49,401 bases of DNA from Flavobacterium sp. (GCF_027533505.1 NZ_JAPZUB010000060.1:1-49401), one strand, 5' to 3'. Counted from the stretch's first letter, positions 9,515-19,515 are shown. Numbers and translations: made by a program. Notes: generated by a model from the letters alone, not told the origin.

Positions 9515-9554
9515 TATATTTGAAGTCATCGCAGTGGTTGTGATGACTTTTTTA
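9515..9554 (+). terminator. Overlapping promoter element and terminator
   Basis: AAGTCATC (9523-9530) and GATGACTT (9542-9549) form an 8-bp stem followed by a T-run, terminating the M48 transcript. Directly before it, TATATTTG (9515-9522) is a perfect -7 element for the next gene. Transcripts from that promoter would start inside the stem and so escape the hairpin. Confidence 0.7.
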
Positions 9555-9570
9555 ATTGTATTCATTCGTT

Positions 9571-10875
9571 ATGTCAAATCTTCCTAAAGGCCACCCTAAG
9601 TTGTTGAACGCATGGGCATTCTATGATTGGGCCAACTCGGTGTATAGCTTAGTCATTGCTTCTGCCATTTTTCCAATTTATTACGAGCAAATCTTTGAAT
9701 TGGCCAACCAAAAAAATGCACTATTTCTAGGATATGAAATTAAAGCCACCGCAATGATATCTTTCGTTACGGCTTTTGCCTTTATTTGGGTGGCTATTTG
9801 TTCGCCTTTTTTGTCAGGAATTGCAGACTACTTGGGAAACAAGAAGTCTTTTTTACGCTTTTTCTGCTACATGGGCGGGTTGTCCTGTATTGGATTGTAT
9901 TGGTTTGATATCGAGAATCTAACCCTTGGATATGTCTTTTATTTCTTTGGACTCATCGGATTCTGGGCGAGTTTAGTATTTTACAATTCGTACCTGCCCG
10001 ATATTGCATTTCCTGAACAACAAGACAGGGTAAGTGCACGCGGATTTTCAATGGGCTACATTGGGAGTACGATATTACTCATTGTCAATTTGGCCATGGT
10101 GATGTCGGTAGAAGGGATGGAGAAAATCGCCATGATGAAATACTCGTTTATAATGGTGGGTGTTTGGTGGATTGGATTTAGTCATATAACCTACTATTAT
10201 TTACCCAAAGGCAACCGTACGAATGTACCGCTAACAAAAGATTTTATTTTTAAAGGCTTTCACGAGTTGAAACAGGTATGGAAGCAAATGCAACAAAACC
10301 TACCCTTGAAACGTTATTTGAACAGTTATTTTGTGTTTATCATGGCGGTTCAAACCGTGATGCTAGTCGCTACGTATTTCGGAGCTACCGAAGTGCAGTG
10401 GGAAAATCCAAGCCAAAAAACAACGGGATTAATCATCAGTATTTTATTGATTCAATTGGTAGCTGTCTTGGGCGCTTTTCTCACTTCGAGGGCTTCTGAG
10501 AAGTACGGCAACATTAGCACCTTGATTTTTCTCTGTGCTTTTTGGGCAGTGCTTTGTTGCTTTGCCTATTTTATAACCTTACCCATTCATTTCTATGCTA
10601 CAGCTGGATTTGTAGGTTTGGTTATGGGCGGTATTCAATCACTGGCCCGGTCAACGTATTCAAAATTATTGCCCGAAACCGACGATACGGCTTCGTTTTT
10701 TAGTTTTTATGATGTCACCGAAAAAGTAGGGATTGTTATCGGAATGACCCTCTATGGCATTATCGATCAAATTACGGGCTCCATGCGCAATGCTATCGTT
10801 TTTCTTGGACTATTTTTTGTAGTAGGTTTGATTCTATTGCTTCGCGTACCTAAAAATGTAAATCTGAAAAACTAA
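9571..10875 (+). CDS. MFS transporter, UMF1/Atg22-like family
   Basis: Inner-membrane transporter of the major facilitator superfamily. The start LLNAWAFYDWANSVYSLVIAS near the N terminus is the signature of the UMF1 (Atg22-like) family; about twelve hydrophobic segments span the 434 aa, and the motif GGIQSLARSTYSKLLPE in the C-terminal half is also typical. The ATG at 9571 is preferred over an upstream TTG. Atg22 of yeast exports amino acids from the vacuole, but the substrate of the bacterial members is unknown and cannot be deduced here. Confidence 0.88.
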   Translation: MSNLPKGHPKLLNAWAFYDWANSVYSLVIASAIFPIYYEQIFELANQKNALFLGYEIKATAMISFVTAFAFIWVAICSPFLSGIADYLGNKKSFLRFFCYMGGLSCIGLYWFDIENLTLGYVFYFFGLIGFWASLVFYNSYLPDIAFPEQQDRVSARGFSMGYIGSTILLIVNLAMVMSVEGMEKIAMMKYSFIMVGVWWIGFSHITYYYLPKGNRTNVPLTKDFIFKGFHELKQVWKQMQQNLPLKRYLNSYFVFIMAVQTVMLVATYFGATEVQWENPSQKTTGLIISILLIQLVAVLGAFLTSRASEKYGNISTLIFLCAFWAVLCCFAYFITLPIHFYATAGFVGLVMGGIQSLARSTYSKLLPETDDTASFFSFYDVTEKVGIVIGMTLYGIIDQITGSMRNAIVFLGLFFVVGLILLLRVPKNVNLKN

Positions 10876-10880
10876 TTTTA

Positions 10881-10888
10881 TATATTTG
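10881..10888 (+). promoter_or_regulatory. Candidate -7 element for the Gly-rich lipoprotein gene
   Basis: TATATTTG at 10881-10888 is a perfect TAnnTTTG, with the ATG at 10906. It gives the lipoprotein gene its own promoter although it follows the transporter by only 30 bp. Confidence 0.45.
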
Positions 10889-10905
10889 AAAAAATTTTAA
10901 CAACA

Positions 10906-11481
10906 ATGAAAAAAATAAGTTTCCTAGCCTTAGCTGTATTTGCATTATCTTTTTACTCTTGTGATGTTGAGCCCGTGGATCCTGCGGCTTTAGCTAATGC
11001 AGCTAACAATCCCGGTGGAGGCGGTAGTGGGGGTAATGGAGGTGGAAACGGCGGTGGAAGTGGAAGTGCGATCACGGGTACATATATTTTAACAGCCTTT
11101 AATACTAGTGTGCCAACGGATCTTAACAACGACGGAACGGCATCTATTAATCAAATGTCTGAAACCAATTGCTTTAATAATTCTCTTTTGACATTAAATA
11201 CTAATGGAACTTTTACAGCGGATACCAAAGGGATTGAAATTGATTTAAATACGACCCAATTAGCTTGTTTTGAAGATCCGGATATCAATGGAAATTGGAC
11301 TATACAAGGAAATACTTTAAGGTTGTCTTATACAGAGGGTGGCGTTCCTAATATAGATGAATTTACTGTTGTTGGAAATACTTTGGTTATGGTTATTGAA
11401 GATGGATCAATTGTAGGATCCACTGGAGGTAATCCTATCTATTTGAATTCCGATATTACCTTTATTTATACAAAACAATAA
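10906..11481 (+). CDS. Lipocalin-like lipoprotein with Gly-rich linker
   Basis: Secreted lipoprotein of unknown function. The signal peptide ends in FYSC (Cys19). After a short acidic stretch comes a Gly/Ser/Asn-rich linker (about residues 36-54) and then a beta-rich domain with GTYILTAF, NSLLTLNTNGTFTAD and GNWTIQGNTLRLSY, the pattern of lipocalin-like domains common in Bacteroidota. The linker probably holds the domain away from the membrane. The gene is monocistronic, between its own -7 element and a strong terminator. Confidence 0.8.
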   Translation: MKKISFLALAVFALSFYSCDVEPVDPAALANAANNPGGGGSGGNGGGNGGGSGSAITGTYILTAFNTSVPTDLNNDGTASINQMSETNCFNNSLLTLNTNGTFTADTKGIEIDLNTTQLACFEDPDINGNWTIQGNTLRLSYTEGGVPNIDEFTVVGNTLVMVIEDGSIVGSTGGNPIYLNSDITFIYTKQ

Positions 11482-11502
11482 TTTAACCATATTTAGTTTA
11501 CA

Positions 11503-11527
11503 AACCGCCACTTTGGCGGTTTTTTGT
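11503..11527 (+). terminator. Terminator after the Gly-rich lipoprotein gene
   Basis: AACCGCCA (11503-11510) and TGGCGGTT (11514-11521) form an 8-bp stem with a 3-nt loop, followed by six T residues. Confidence 0.9.
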
Positions 11528-11626
11528 TTTATGGCATAAATGTTGACCTTTTTCTGATGAAAACATCGATGAATAGCAAAAAGCCTTTATTTAATGGGTT
11601 TTTCTAGGTTATATGTCGATTTTTTG

Positions 11627-11657
11627 TTGGGTTTTGCCACAGCATCTCCTACCTTTG
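11627..11657 (+). promoter_or_regulatory. lon promoter
   Basis: TTG (11627-11629), 20 bp and TACCTTTG (11650-11657) make a textbook Bacteroidota promoter, 47 bp before the lon ATG. No obvious heat-shock operator was seen in the leader. Confidence 0.65.
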
Positions 11658-11704
11658 TTTACGGAATTGTTAATATTTAAATGTCATTTTGACAAAAAGC
11701 CATT

Positions 11705-14158
11705 ATGTCGAATCAAAAACTTATCTCTTTTGACAGTTTGTCCTTGCAGGACTTCAACGCCGATGCGGAAATGATTCCGCTTATGACTCCCGAAGATGAG
11801 GAGGAAATGGCCAATGAGGACTTGCCCAAGACGCTCCCTATACTTCCTTTGCGCAATACGGTTCTTTTCCCGGGGGTTGTTATCCCAATCACAGCCGGTC
11901 GTGATAAGTCCATTAAACTGATCAATGATGCCAATGCAGGCGACAAAATCATTGGCGTTGTGGCGCAAAAGAATGAAGAAATCGAAGATCCTTCAATAAA
12001 TGATATCTATCCTATTGGAACTGTTGCACGTATTTTACGCGTACTTAAAATGCCCGATGGGAATGTAACAGTTATTCTTCAAGGGAAAAAGCGTTTTGAA
12101 ATCGATGCCATGATTTCAGAACGACCCTATTTTAAAGCCGACATCAAAGAAGTTCCTGAGAAACGCCCAGGTGTTTACGATACTGAATTCAATGCCATCA
12201 TCGATTCAATGCGTGAATTGGCCATCGAAATTATCAAGGAAAGTCCGAATATTCCCACCGAAGCAACCTTTGCCATCAAGAATATTGAAAGCCAATCGTT
12301 TCTCATCAATTTTATTTCTTCCAACATGAATTTGTCGGTTCAAGAGAAGCAAAATTTGTTGGAAATGAACGTTTTGAAAGAACGTGCGCTGGAAACGTTG
12401 AAGTATATGAATGTTGAGTTGCAAAAGCTAGAACTCAAAAACGACATTCAAACCAAAGTTCGAATCGACCTTGACCAACAACAACGAGAGTATTTCTTGC
12501 ACCAACAAATGAAAACCATTCAGGAAGAATTGGGTGGGGTGACGTATGAGCAAGAATTTGAAGAAATGCGGCAACGTGCCAAAGCCAAAAAATGGGACGA
12601 GAAAACGGCTAAAAATTTTGAAAAAGAGTTTTCGAAATTCCAACGTATGAATCCGCAATCCCCTGATTTTGGGATTCAACGCAATTATTTGGAATTGATT
12701 CTTGATTTACCTTGGGAGCATTTTTCCAAAGATAAATTTGATTTAAAAAATGCCCAAAAAATACTAGACCGCGATCATTTTGGATTGGAGGATGTTAAAA
12801 AACGAATTATTGAACACTTGGCCGTTTTGAAGCTTCGAAACGATATGAAATCACCGATTTTGTGTTTAACCGGACCTCCAGGGGTAGGGAAGACGTCGAT
12901 TGGTCGATCCATTGCAGAAGCACTTGGGCGCGAGTACGTTCGTATTTCACTCGGAGGTTTGCGCGATGAAGCTGAAATTCGGGGGCATCGTAAAACTTAT
13001 ATTGGAGCGATGCCGGGTCGTATTATTCAAAACATCAAGAAAGCAGGAACATCTAATCCCGTTTTTATTTTAGATGAAATCGATAAACTCTCCATAAGCC
13101 ACAACGGCGATCCTTCGTCAGCTTTATTAGAGGTTTTAGATCCCGAGCAGAATAATTCGTTCTATGACAATTTCCTCGAAATGGGTTACGATTTGTCGAA
13201 AGTGATGTTTATTGCTACTTCCAATACAATGTCGACCATACAACCTGCCTTACGTGACCGTATGGAAGTGATTCAAATGTCGGGCTACACGATTGAAGAA
13301 AAAGTCGAAATTGCACGTCAACATTTGGTTCCCAAACAGTTAAAAGAGCATGGGTTAACATCAAAGGATTTAACAATTGGGAAACGACAGTTAGAAAAAA
13401 TCGTAGAAGGCTACACCCGTGAGTCAGGTGTGCGCGGATTAGAACAAAAAATCGCTCAAGTTATACGCAATGCTGCCAAATCTATTGCGCTAGAAGAAGC
13501 CTATAATGTGAAATTGACCGATGAAGATGTAGTGACGATTTTAGGGGCTCCCAAATTGGAACGCGATAAAGCGGAAGGTAATGAGGTGGCTGGCGTTGTA
13601 ACCGGCTTGGCTTGGACTTCGGTGGGAGGCGATATTTTATTCATTGAATCATCGATTTCGAAAGGGAAAGGGAGTCTAACTTTGACCGGAAACTTGGGGA
13701 ATGTAATGAAAGAATCAGCGACTATTGCGTTAGAATATATCAAAGCCAATGCCGAGTTATTTGGTTTGGATCAAGATGTTATTGGCAAGTACAACATTCA
13801 CCTCCATGTACCCGAAGGGGCCACACCGAAAGATGGACCCAGTGCCGGTATCGCAATGTTGACCTCTATTGTTTCATTGCTTACCCAGCGAAAAGTCAAG
13901 AAAAGTTTGGCCATGACCGGTGAGATTACGCTGCGTGGGAAAGTTTTACCCGTTGGTGGCATTAAAGAAAAAATCTTGGCAGCCAAAAGAGCCAATATTA
14001 AAGAGATTATTTTATGTCACGAAAATGAAAGTGACATCAATGAAATCAATACCGAATACCTAAAAGGGTTGACTTTTCATTATGTAAAAGAGATGCAAGA
14101 AGTCATTACTTTGGCGCTGACGACTCAAAAAGTAAAAAATGCCAAAGCGATCGCTTAA
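11705..14158 (+). CDS. lon: ATP-dependent protease Lon
   Basis: Cytoplasmic AAA+ serine protease that degrades misfolded and regulatory proteins. The 817 aa have the N-terminal substrate-binding LON domain ([18 protein letters not shown], about residues 46-63), the ATPase with Walker [10 protein letters not shown] (390-398) and Walker B VFILDEID, and the C-terminal protease domain with catalytic Ser713 in DGPSAG and Lys756 in GGIKEK, spaced 43 residues apart as in E. coli Lon. The gene is monocistronic with its own promoter and terminator. Confidence 0.98.
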   Translation: MSNQKLISFDSLSLQDFNADAEMIPLMTPEDEEEMANEDLPKTLPILPLRNTVLFPGVVIPITAGRDKSIKLINDANAGDKIIGVVAQKNEEIEDPSINDIYPIGTVARILRVLKMPDGNVTVILQGKKRFEIDAMISERPYFKADIKEVPEKRPGVYDTEFNAIIDSMRELAIEIIKESPNIPTEATFAIKNIESQSFLINFISSNMNLSVQEKQNLLEMNVLKERALETLKYMNVELQKLELKNDIQTKVRIDLDQQQREYFLHQQMKTIQEELGGVTYEQEFEEMRQRAKAKKWDEKTAKNFEKEFSKFQRMNPQSPDFGIQRNYLELILDLPWEHFSKDKFDLKNAQKILDRDHFGLEDVKKRIIEHLAVLKLRNDMKSPILCLTGPPGVGKTSIGRSIAEALGREYVRISLGGLRDEAEIRGHRKTYIGAMPGRIIQNIKKAGTSNPVFILDEIDKLSISHNGDPSSALLEVLDPEQNNSFYDNFLEMGYDLSKVMFIATSNTMSTIQPALRDRMEVIQMSGYTIEEKVEIARQHLVPKQLKEHGLTSKDLTIGKRQLEKIVEGYTRESGVRGLEQKIAQVIRNAAKSIALEEAYNVKLTDEDVVTILGAPKLERDKAEGNEVAGVVTGLAWTSVGGDILFIESSISKGKGSLTLTGNLGNVMKESATIALEYIKANAELFGLDQDVIGKYNIHLHVPEGATPKDGPSAGIAMLTSIVSLLTQRKVKKSLAMTGEITLRGKVLPVGGIKEKILAAKRANIKEIILCHENESDINEINTEYLKGLTFHYVKEMQEVITLALTTQKVKNAKAIA

Positions 14159-14180
14159 TCAATCCCTTTTTTAACAAAAT

Positions 14181-14209
14181 AGCGCTGGGAAATCCTGGCG
14201 CTTTTTTTT
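14181..14209 (+). terminator. Terminator after lon
   Basis: AGCGCTGGG (14181-14189) pairs with CCTGGCGCT (14194-14202) over nine positions, including two G-T pairs, with a 4-nt loop and then a run of T residues. Confidence 0.88.
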
Positions 14210-14282
14210 GGCGTGATTTTCTGAGTCCCGTTAAAAATAATATCTTCGCATTTCCGTTATACCCTGAGTGTTGTTCAAAACT

Positions 14283-15311
14283 ATGACCCCTAAACTGCAA
14301 CTTTTATGTGTGCTGCTTTGTACCTCCCTTGGATGGAGTCAAGTGGGCGGTCGTTCGGTATATCAGTTTCTTAATTTAGTGACCTCACCGCGACAAGCAG
14401 CTTTGGGCGGAAAGGTGATTACCCTTTATGATTCCGATGTTAATCAAGCGTTATTCAATCCAGCCACGATCAATCCAGAAATGGACAATCATTTGGCGGT
14501 AAATTATGGCAGTCTTTTTGGTGAAGTGACGTATGGTACAGCCGCGTATGCTTATACGTATGACCGTCATATTCAAACATTTCACGCTGGGGTAAACTAT
14601 GTCAACTACGGTTCTTTTGAAGGGTATGACGAATTCGGGACACCCACCAATACGTTTACAGGAAGTGAAATGGCACTCTCTTTAGGGTATGCGTACAATA
14701 TTCCTTTTACGAGTATTTATTTGGGAGCCAATGCCAAACTTATTTCTTCAACGTTAGAATCGTACAGCTCGTTTGGAGCTGCAGCCGATTTTGGATTTTT
14801 GTTTATCGACGAACGCAACGATGTCAATTGGGCGCTTTCGGTTCGAAATGTGGGTACCCAAATCACCACTTTTGCCGGAACCCGAGAGCGATTGCCTTTG
14901 GAAGTGCTTATTGGTGTTTCGCAAGAATTGGATAATGTACCCATTCGTTGGCATTTAACATTAGAAAATTTACAGCAATGGAATGTGGCCTTTTCCAATC
15001 CTAATCGAGCCGTAGGCACTATTGATGGAGGTTCAAATGAAGAAAAAGTTGGTTTTATCAACAACGCCCTCCGCCATGTGATTTTTGGAGTTGAATTGTT
15101 TCCTCGAAAAAGTGTTAATTTGCGATTGGGATATAATTTCCGTCGCGCCGAAGAATTACGCATTGTAGATCAACGAAATTTTTCGGGAATTTCAGCCGGA
15201 TTTGGGTTAAAAATGGGACGATTAAAATTTAATTATTCCTACTCAAGGTATACCCTGGCAGCCAATACAAGTTTGTTCGGGTTGACCATAAACCTGCAAG
15301 ATGATTATTAA
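14283..15311 (+). CDS. porQ: Type IX secretion system protein PorQ
   Basis: Predicted outer-membrane-associated beta-barrel-like protein of the PorV/PorQ group that serves the Bacteroidota type IX secretion system. The ATG at 14283 gives a signal peptide ending near LGWSQ. The mature N terminus GGRSVYQFLNLVTSPRQAALGG is the PorQ signature, and alternating aromatic/polar beta-strands fill the 342 aa. cmk follows 12 bp later, a pairing often seen in Bacteroidota. TATCTTCG at 14241-14248 is a possible -7 element. T9SS cargo and the other por genes are not in the window. Confidence 0.85.
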   Translation: MTPKLQLLCVLLCTSLGWSQVGGRSVYQFLNLVTSPRQAALGGKVITLYDSDVNQALFNPATINPEMDNHLAVNYGSLFGEVTYGTAAYAYTYDRHIQTFHAGVNYVNYGSFEGYDEFGTPTNTFTGSEMALSLGYAYNIPFTSIYLGANAKLISSTLESYSSFGAAADFGFLFIDERNDVNWALSVRNVGTQITTFAGTRERLPLEVLIGVSQELDNVPIRWHLTLENLQQWNVAFSNPNRAVGTIDGGSNEEKVGFINNALRHVIFGVELFPRKSVNLRLGYNFRRAEELRIVDQRNFSGISAGFGLKMGRLKFNYSYSRYTLAANTSLFGLTINLQDDY

Positions 15312-15323
15312 AATTTTAGTTTA

Positions 15324-16016
15324 TTGAAAAAAATTACCATTGCCATCGACGGATTTTCCTCTACTGGGAAAAGTACTTTAGCCAAACAATTGGCACAACA
15401 ATTAGGCTATATTTATGTAGATACAGGAGCCATGTACCGGGCCGTTACCTTGTACGCCATGCAACACGGATTCGTTTCCCCCAATCATTTAGATGCTGAA
15501 GGTGTAACCGCTAATCTTGATAAAATTACCTTACATTTTGTATTTAATTCCGAGTTGGGATATGGTGAAATGTACCTCAATGGGGTCAATGTTGAACGCG
15601 AAATCCGCACCTTAGAGGTTTCGTCATTAGTAAGTAAAGTCGCTGAAATTTCATCCGTTCGCGCTAAGTTGGTCGAACAGCAACAGGCCATGGGAAAAGA
15701 AAAAGGCGTGGTGATGGATGGCCGCGACATTGGAACCGTGGTATTTCCCGATGCGGCATTGAAAATATATATGACAGCCAGTCCAGCAACGAGGGCACAA
15801 CGGCGTTTTGCAGAGTTACAGGCCAAAGGCGATTCGGTAACGTATGAAGAGGTTTTGCAAAACGTTAACCAACGCGATTATATCGATACCCATCGGGCCG
15901 ATTCTCCCTTGGTAAAGGCAGACGATGCGATTGAATTGGATAATTCTAACCTAGGACGGGAAGAACAACTACAACTCGTGTTGGAATGGGTTGCAGCCAA
16001 AACGAAATCGATGTAA
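15324..16016 (+). CDS. cmk: Cytidylate kinase
   Basis: Phosphorylates CMP and dCMP with ATP in pyrimidine nucleotide metabolism. The 230-aa protein begins with KKITIAIDGFSSTGKST, which contains the P-loop (GFSSTGKST, residues 9-17), and contains VMDGRDIGTVVFPDA, typical of Cmk. The start codon appears to be TTG: no ATG or GTG is available in frame between the porQ stop and the P-loop strand. It lies 12 bp after porQ and is probably cotranscribed with it. Confidence 0.95.
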   Translation: MKKITIAIDGFSSTGKSTLAKQLAQQLGYIYVDTGAMYRAVTLYAMQHGFVSPNHLDAEGVTANLDKITLHFVFNSELGYGEMYLNGVNVEREIRTLEVSSLVSKVAEISSVRAKLVEQQQAMGKEKGVVMDGRDIGTVVFPDAALKIYMTASPATRAQRRFAELQAKGDSVTYEEVLQNVNQRDYIDTHRADSPLVKADDAIELDNSNLGREEQLQLVLEWVAAKTKSM

Positions 16017-16020
16017 ATCT

Positions 16021-16050
16021 TTGTGAATCTCATTAATTCTTGTAGCTTTA
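16021..16050 (+). promoter_or_regulatory. Candidate nucleoside permease promoter
   Basis: TTG (16021-16023), 19 bp and TAGCTTTA (16043-16050) fit the Bacteroidota consensus at all but one position and lie 29 bp ahead of the permease start. Confidence 0.4.
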
Positions 16051-16078
16051 CGAGCTTGATTAACCAAAACGAATAACG

Positions 16079-17449
16079 ATGATGAGTGTAAAAAATAGAC
16101 TGGTTTTCATGAACTTCATGCAGTTTTTTGTATGGGGAGCATGGTTAATAACGATAGCTAATTATTGGTTTGGAACACGCCAATGGGATGGCACCCAATT
16201 TGGTTTAGTGTTCGGAACTATGGGAATTGCGTCCCTGTATATGCCCACTTTAACGGGTATTATTGCCGATCGTTTTGTAAATGCCGAACGGCTGTATGGT
16301 GTTTTGCATTTGTTGTACGCTGCCGTTTTATTTTATTTGCCACAAGTAAATGACCCATCAACGTTCATTTATGTGATGTTATTGGCCATGAGCTTTTACA
16401 TGCCTACCATTGCGTTATCCAACTCTATTTCATACACCGCATTAAAAAACAGCCCCCATAGCGATGTGGTGAAAGATTTTCCTCCCATTCGCGTGTGGGG
16501 GACGATTGGTTTTATTGCGGCTATGTGGCTTACAAATCTAACCGATAGTAAAGCTACTGAATACCAGTTTTATATCGCAGGAATTGGTGCCATTGTTTTA
16601 GGATTGTATTCTTTTTCTCTCCCCAAATGTCCACCCCAACATGCACAGAGCGAAAAAAAATCGTTGGGATTAGAATCGTTCAAACTCTTCGGAAATTACA
16701 AAATGGCGTTGTTTTTTATTTTTTCCATGTTTTTAGGAGGAGCTTTGCAACTAACCAATGCCTATGGCGATGTTTTTTTGGATGAATTTAAAAATTTTCC
16801 AAAATATGCGGATTCATTCGTAGTTGAATATTCAACGATTATTATGTCTATTTCACAAATATCAGAGACGCTTTTCATCTTAGCGATTCCTTTTTTCTTG
16901 AAACGATTTGGTATAAAGCAAGTCATGTTAATATCCATGTTGGCTTGGGTTTTGCGTTTTGGACTTTTTGCTTACGGAAATCCTATCGATGGATTGTGGA
17001 TGATTGTATTGTCTTGTATTGTGTATGGAATGGCTTTTGATTTTTTCAATATTTCAGGGTCATTATTCGTAGAAACTTCAACATCAGCCAAAATACGTTC
17101 TTCAGCGCAAGGGTTGTTTATGATGATGACCAATGGGTTTGGTGCAGTATTAGGAAGTTTTACCTCAGGATGGCTCATAGAAAAATATTTTACGTTTCAA
17201 TTTACTAAAGTTTCTGATTTAGCAAATTATTTACAGACTGAAGCTTCTAACCCGTTACTACAAAAATTTGTATCTGAAAAGAAAGTACAACTATTAAGTG
17301 ATGGCTCTTTGTCTAAATTAATTGCAGTACGCGACTGGCACAACATTTGGCTCGCTTTTGCAGCCTATTCGCTTGTTATTGCAATTTTATTTGCTGTATT
17401 CTTCAAGCACAAACACAATCCAGAAGAAGTAGCGCAGGTAAGTCATTAA
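16079..17449 (+). CDS. Nucleoside:H+ symporter (NupG-type permease)
   Basis: Inner-membrane transporter of the nucleoside:H+ symporter family within the MFS. The N terminus NRLVFMNFMQFFVWGAWLIT and the loop PPIRVWGTIGFIAAMW are typical of NupG/XapB relatives, and about twelve hydrophobic segments fill the 456 aa. Nucleoside uptake fits its position directly after cmk, which acts in nucleotide salvage, although it has its own promoter. Translation may start at 16079 or at the adjacent ATG at 16082. Substrate preference is inferred from the family. Confidence 0.9.
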   Translation: MMSVKNRLVFMNFMQFFVWGAWLITIANYWFGTRQWDGTQFGLVFGTMGIASLYMPTLTGIIADRFVNAERLYGVLHLLYAAVLFYLPQVNDPSTFIYVMLLAMSFYMPTIALSNSISYTALKNSPHSDVVKDFPPIRVWGTIGFIAAMWLTNLTDSKATEYQFYIAGIGAIVLGLYSFSLPKCPPQHAQSEKKSLGLESFKLFGNYKMALFFIFSMFLGGALQLTNAYGDVFLDEFKNFPKYADSFVVEYSTIIMSISQISETLFILAIPFFLKRFGIKQVMLISMLAWVLRFGLFAYGNPIDGLWMIVLSCIVYGMAFDFFNISGSLFVETSTSAKIRSSAQGLFMMMTNGFGAVLGSFTSGWLIEKYFTFQFTKVSDLANYLQTEASNPLLQKFVSEKKVQLLSDGSLSKLIAVRDWHNIWLAFAAYSLVIAILFAVFFKHKHNPEEVAQVSH

Positions 17450-17461
17450 TTAAAAGTAGAT

Positions 17462-17487
17462 AACCCTTTCTTCGGAGAGGGTTTTTT
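17462..17487 (+). terminator. Terminator after the nucleoside permease gene
   Basis: AACCCTTTC (17462-17470), a TTCG tetraloop, and GAGAGGGTT (17475-17483) form a 9-bp stem with one G-T pair, followed by six T residues. Confidence 0.9.
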
Positions 17488-17521
17488 GTAGCTAAGAGCT
17501 TAATTTTCTGTTTGAAATGTT

Positions 17522-17550
17522 TTGAGGTTAAGAATAAAAACGTACTTTTG
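17522..17550 (+). promoter_or_regulatory. rpsA promoter
   Basis: TTG (17522-17524), 18 bp and TACTTTTG (17543-17550) match the Bacteroidota consensus. Transcription from here would start near 17556 and leave an unusually long leader of about 110 nt before the rpsA ATG. Confidence 0.6.
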
Positions 17551-17669
17551 CACACCTTTTGGCGAAGAAGAGTTTCCAATTGGTATTGAATCATTTACGT
17601 AAAACACTGTTGTGTATTTTACTCGCTCATGAAACTCGAAAAGCACAACATACAAATAGAATCATCAGC

Positions 17670-19433
17670 ATGGCTGAATTAAACAAAGATCAAGTAGCGT
17701 TTTTAAATGAATTTAACTGGCATAACTATGCCGAGGGAATCGACGCAGTAGACGAAAACAATTTAAGAGAGTTTGAAGACTTAGTTGCTAAAACTTTTAT
17801 TTCAACCGATAACGAAGAAGTGGTTGAAGGTGTGGTTGTACGTATTACTGACCGTGACGCTATCGTTGATATTAATGCAAAATCGGAAGGGGTTATTTCT
17901 TTAAACGAATTCCGTTACAATCCAAACTTAAAAGTTGGAGACAAAGTAGAAGTATTAATTGATGTTCGTGAAGACAAAACAGGACAATTGGTGCTTTCTC
18001 ACCGTAAAGCAAGAACAATCAAATCTTGGGATCGCGTTATTGCAGCTCACGAAACTGGAGAAATCGTTAACGGTTTTGTGAAATGTAGAACTAAAGGAGG
18101 TATGATCGTTGACGTATTCGGAATCGAAGCGTTCTTACCCGGTTCTCAAATCGACGTGAAACCAATCCGTGATTACGATGTATACGTTAACAAAATGATG
18201 GAATTCAAAGTGGTAAAAATTAACCACGAATTCAAAAATGTTGTAGTATCACACAAAGCATTGATCGAAGCCGATATCGAAGTACAGAAAAAAGAAATCA
18301 TTGGTCAACTAGAAAAAGGTCAAGTACTAGAAGGTGTAGTTAAAAACATCACTTCTTATGGTGTTTTCATCGATTTAGGAGGTGTTGACGGATTAATCCA
18401 TATCACTGACTTGTCTTGGTCTCGTATCAACCACCCAAGCGAAGTCTTGGAATTAGATCAAAAATTGAATGTGGTTATTTTAGACTTTGATGACGAAAAA
18501 ACGCGTATCCAATTAGGTTTAAAACAATTACACGCCCACCCATGGGATGCTTTAGGTTCTGAATTGTCTGTAGGCGATAAAGTGAAAGGTAAAGTAGTGG
18601 TTATCGCTGACTACGGTGCTTTCATTGAAGTAGCTGAAGGTGTTGAAGGGTTAATCCACGTTTCTGAAATGTCTTGGTCAACACACTTACGTTCGGCTCA
18701 AGATTTCGTAAAAGTAGGGGATGAGGTAGAAGCTGTTATCTTAACCTTAGACCGCGATGAGCGTAAAATGTCGTTAGGTATCAAACAATTGTCTCAAGAT
18801 CCTTGGACAGACATTACTTCAAAATACCCTGTGGGTTCTAAACATACAGGTATCGTTCGTAACTTTACTAACTTCGGTATCTTCGTTGAATTAGAAGAAG
18901 GAATCGACGGGTTAGTATACATCTCTGATTTGTCTTGGACGAAAAAAATCAAACACCCATCGGAGTTTGTGAACGTAGGTGATAAATTGGATGTTGTTGT
19001 GTTAGAATTGGACGTAGAGGGTAGAAAACTTTCGTTAGGTCACAAGCAAACCACAGAAAACCCATGGGATAAGCACGAAGCGGCTTACGGTGTAGGTACA
19101 GTTCACAGTGGAACTATTGCTGAAATCGTTGACAAAGGGGCTACCGTTGATTTCGGAGATGATGTAGTTGCCTTCATTCCTGCTCGTCACTTGGAAAAAG
19201 AAGACGGTAAGAAATTGAAAAAAGGGGAGTCTGCTGAATTTAAAGTGATTGAGTTCAATAAAGAATTCAAACGTGTAGTGGCTTCTCATACCGCTATCTT
19301 CAGAGAAGAAGAAGAGAAAAACGTGAAAGCTGTTGAATCGGCTTCATCGAATAATGCTCCTGCTTCAACTTTAGGAGATAACAATGACATCTTAGCGGAA
19401 TTAAAAGCTAAAATGGAAAAAGGTGAAAAATAA
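17670..19433 (+). CDS. rpsA: 30S ribosomal protein S1
   Basis: Ribosomal protein S1, which binds mRNA leaders and helps start translation; this matters in Bacteroidota, whose genes rarely use Shine-Dalgarno sites. The 587 aa contain six consecutive S1 RNA-binding repeats, recognisable by the recurring VxGxVxxIxxxGxFVDxGxxxGLxHxSxxSW pattern, from about residue 45 to 545, and a variable acidic tail. The ATG at 17670 begins MAELNKDQVAFLNEFNW. An upstream in-frame reading to 17559 would extend the protein with basic residues unlike S1 and begins at the predicted transcription start, so it is rejected. Confidence 0.97.
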   Translation: MAELNKDQVAFLNEFNWHNYAEGIDAVDENNLREFEDLVAKTFISTDNEEVVEGVVVRITDRDAIVDINAKSEGVISLNEFRYNPNLKVGDKVEVLIDVREDKTGQLVLSHRKARTIKSWDRVIAAHETGEIVNGFVKCRTKGGMIVDVFGIEAFLPGSQIDVKPIRDYDVYVNKMMEFKVVKINHEFKNVVVSHKALIEADIEVQKKEIIGQLEKGQVLEGVVKNITSYGVFIDLGGVDGLIHITDLSWSRINHPSEVLELDQKLNVVILDFDDEKTRIQLGLKQLHAHPWDALGSELSVGDKVKGKVVVIADYGAFIEVAEGVEGLIHVSEMSWSTHLRSAQDFVKVGDEVEAVILTLDRDERKMSLGIKQLSQDPWTDITSKYPVGSKHTGIVRNFTNFGIFVELEEGIDGLVYISDLSWTKKIKHPSEFVNVGDKLDVVVLELDVEGRKLSLGHKQTTENPWDKHEAAYGVGTVHSGTIAEIVDKGATVDFGDDVVAFIPARHLEKEDGKKLKKGESAEFKVIEFNKEFKRVVASHTAIFREEEEKNVKAVESASSNNAPASTLGDNNDILAELKAKMEKGEK

Positions 19434-19459
19434 TCACTAGTTGATTAACACATACTATA

Positions 19460-19489
19460 AATCCCGGACTTAGGTTCGGGATTTTTTTT
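19460..19489 (+). terminator. Terminator after rpsA
   Basis: AATCCCGGAC (19460-19469) pairs with GTTCGGGATT (19474-19483) in a 10-bp stem with one G-T pair and a 4-nt loop, followed by a T-run. Confidence 0.9.
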
Positions 19490-19515
19490 ATTCCCCAAAA
19501 AACCAATCTTGCATT

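Noticed and set aside
15324..15326. Missing start of cmk as a sign of a frameshift
   Set aside because: TTG gives exactly the expected N terminus of the kinase and nothing is missing from the P-loop onward.
17559..17669. N-terminal extension of ribosomal protein S1
   Set aside because: The extension is basic and unlike S1, starts at the predicted transcription start, and the internal ATG gives the standard N terminus.
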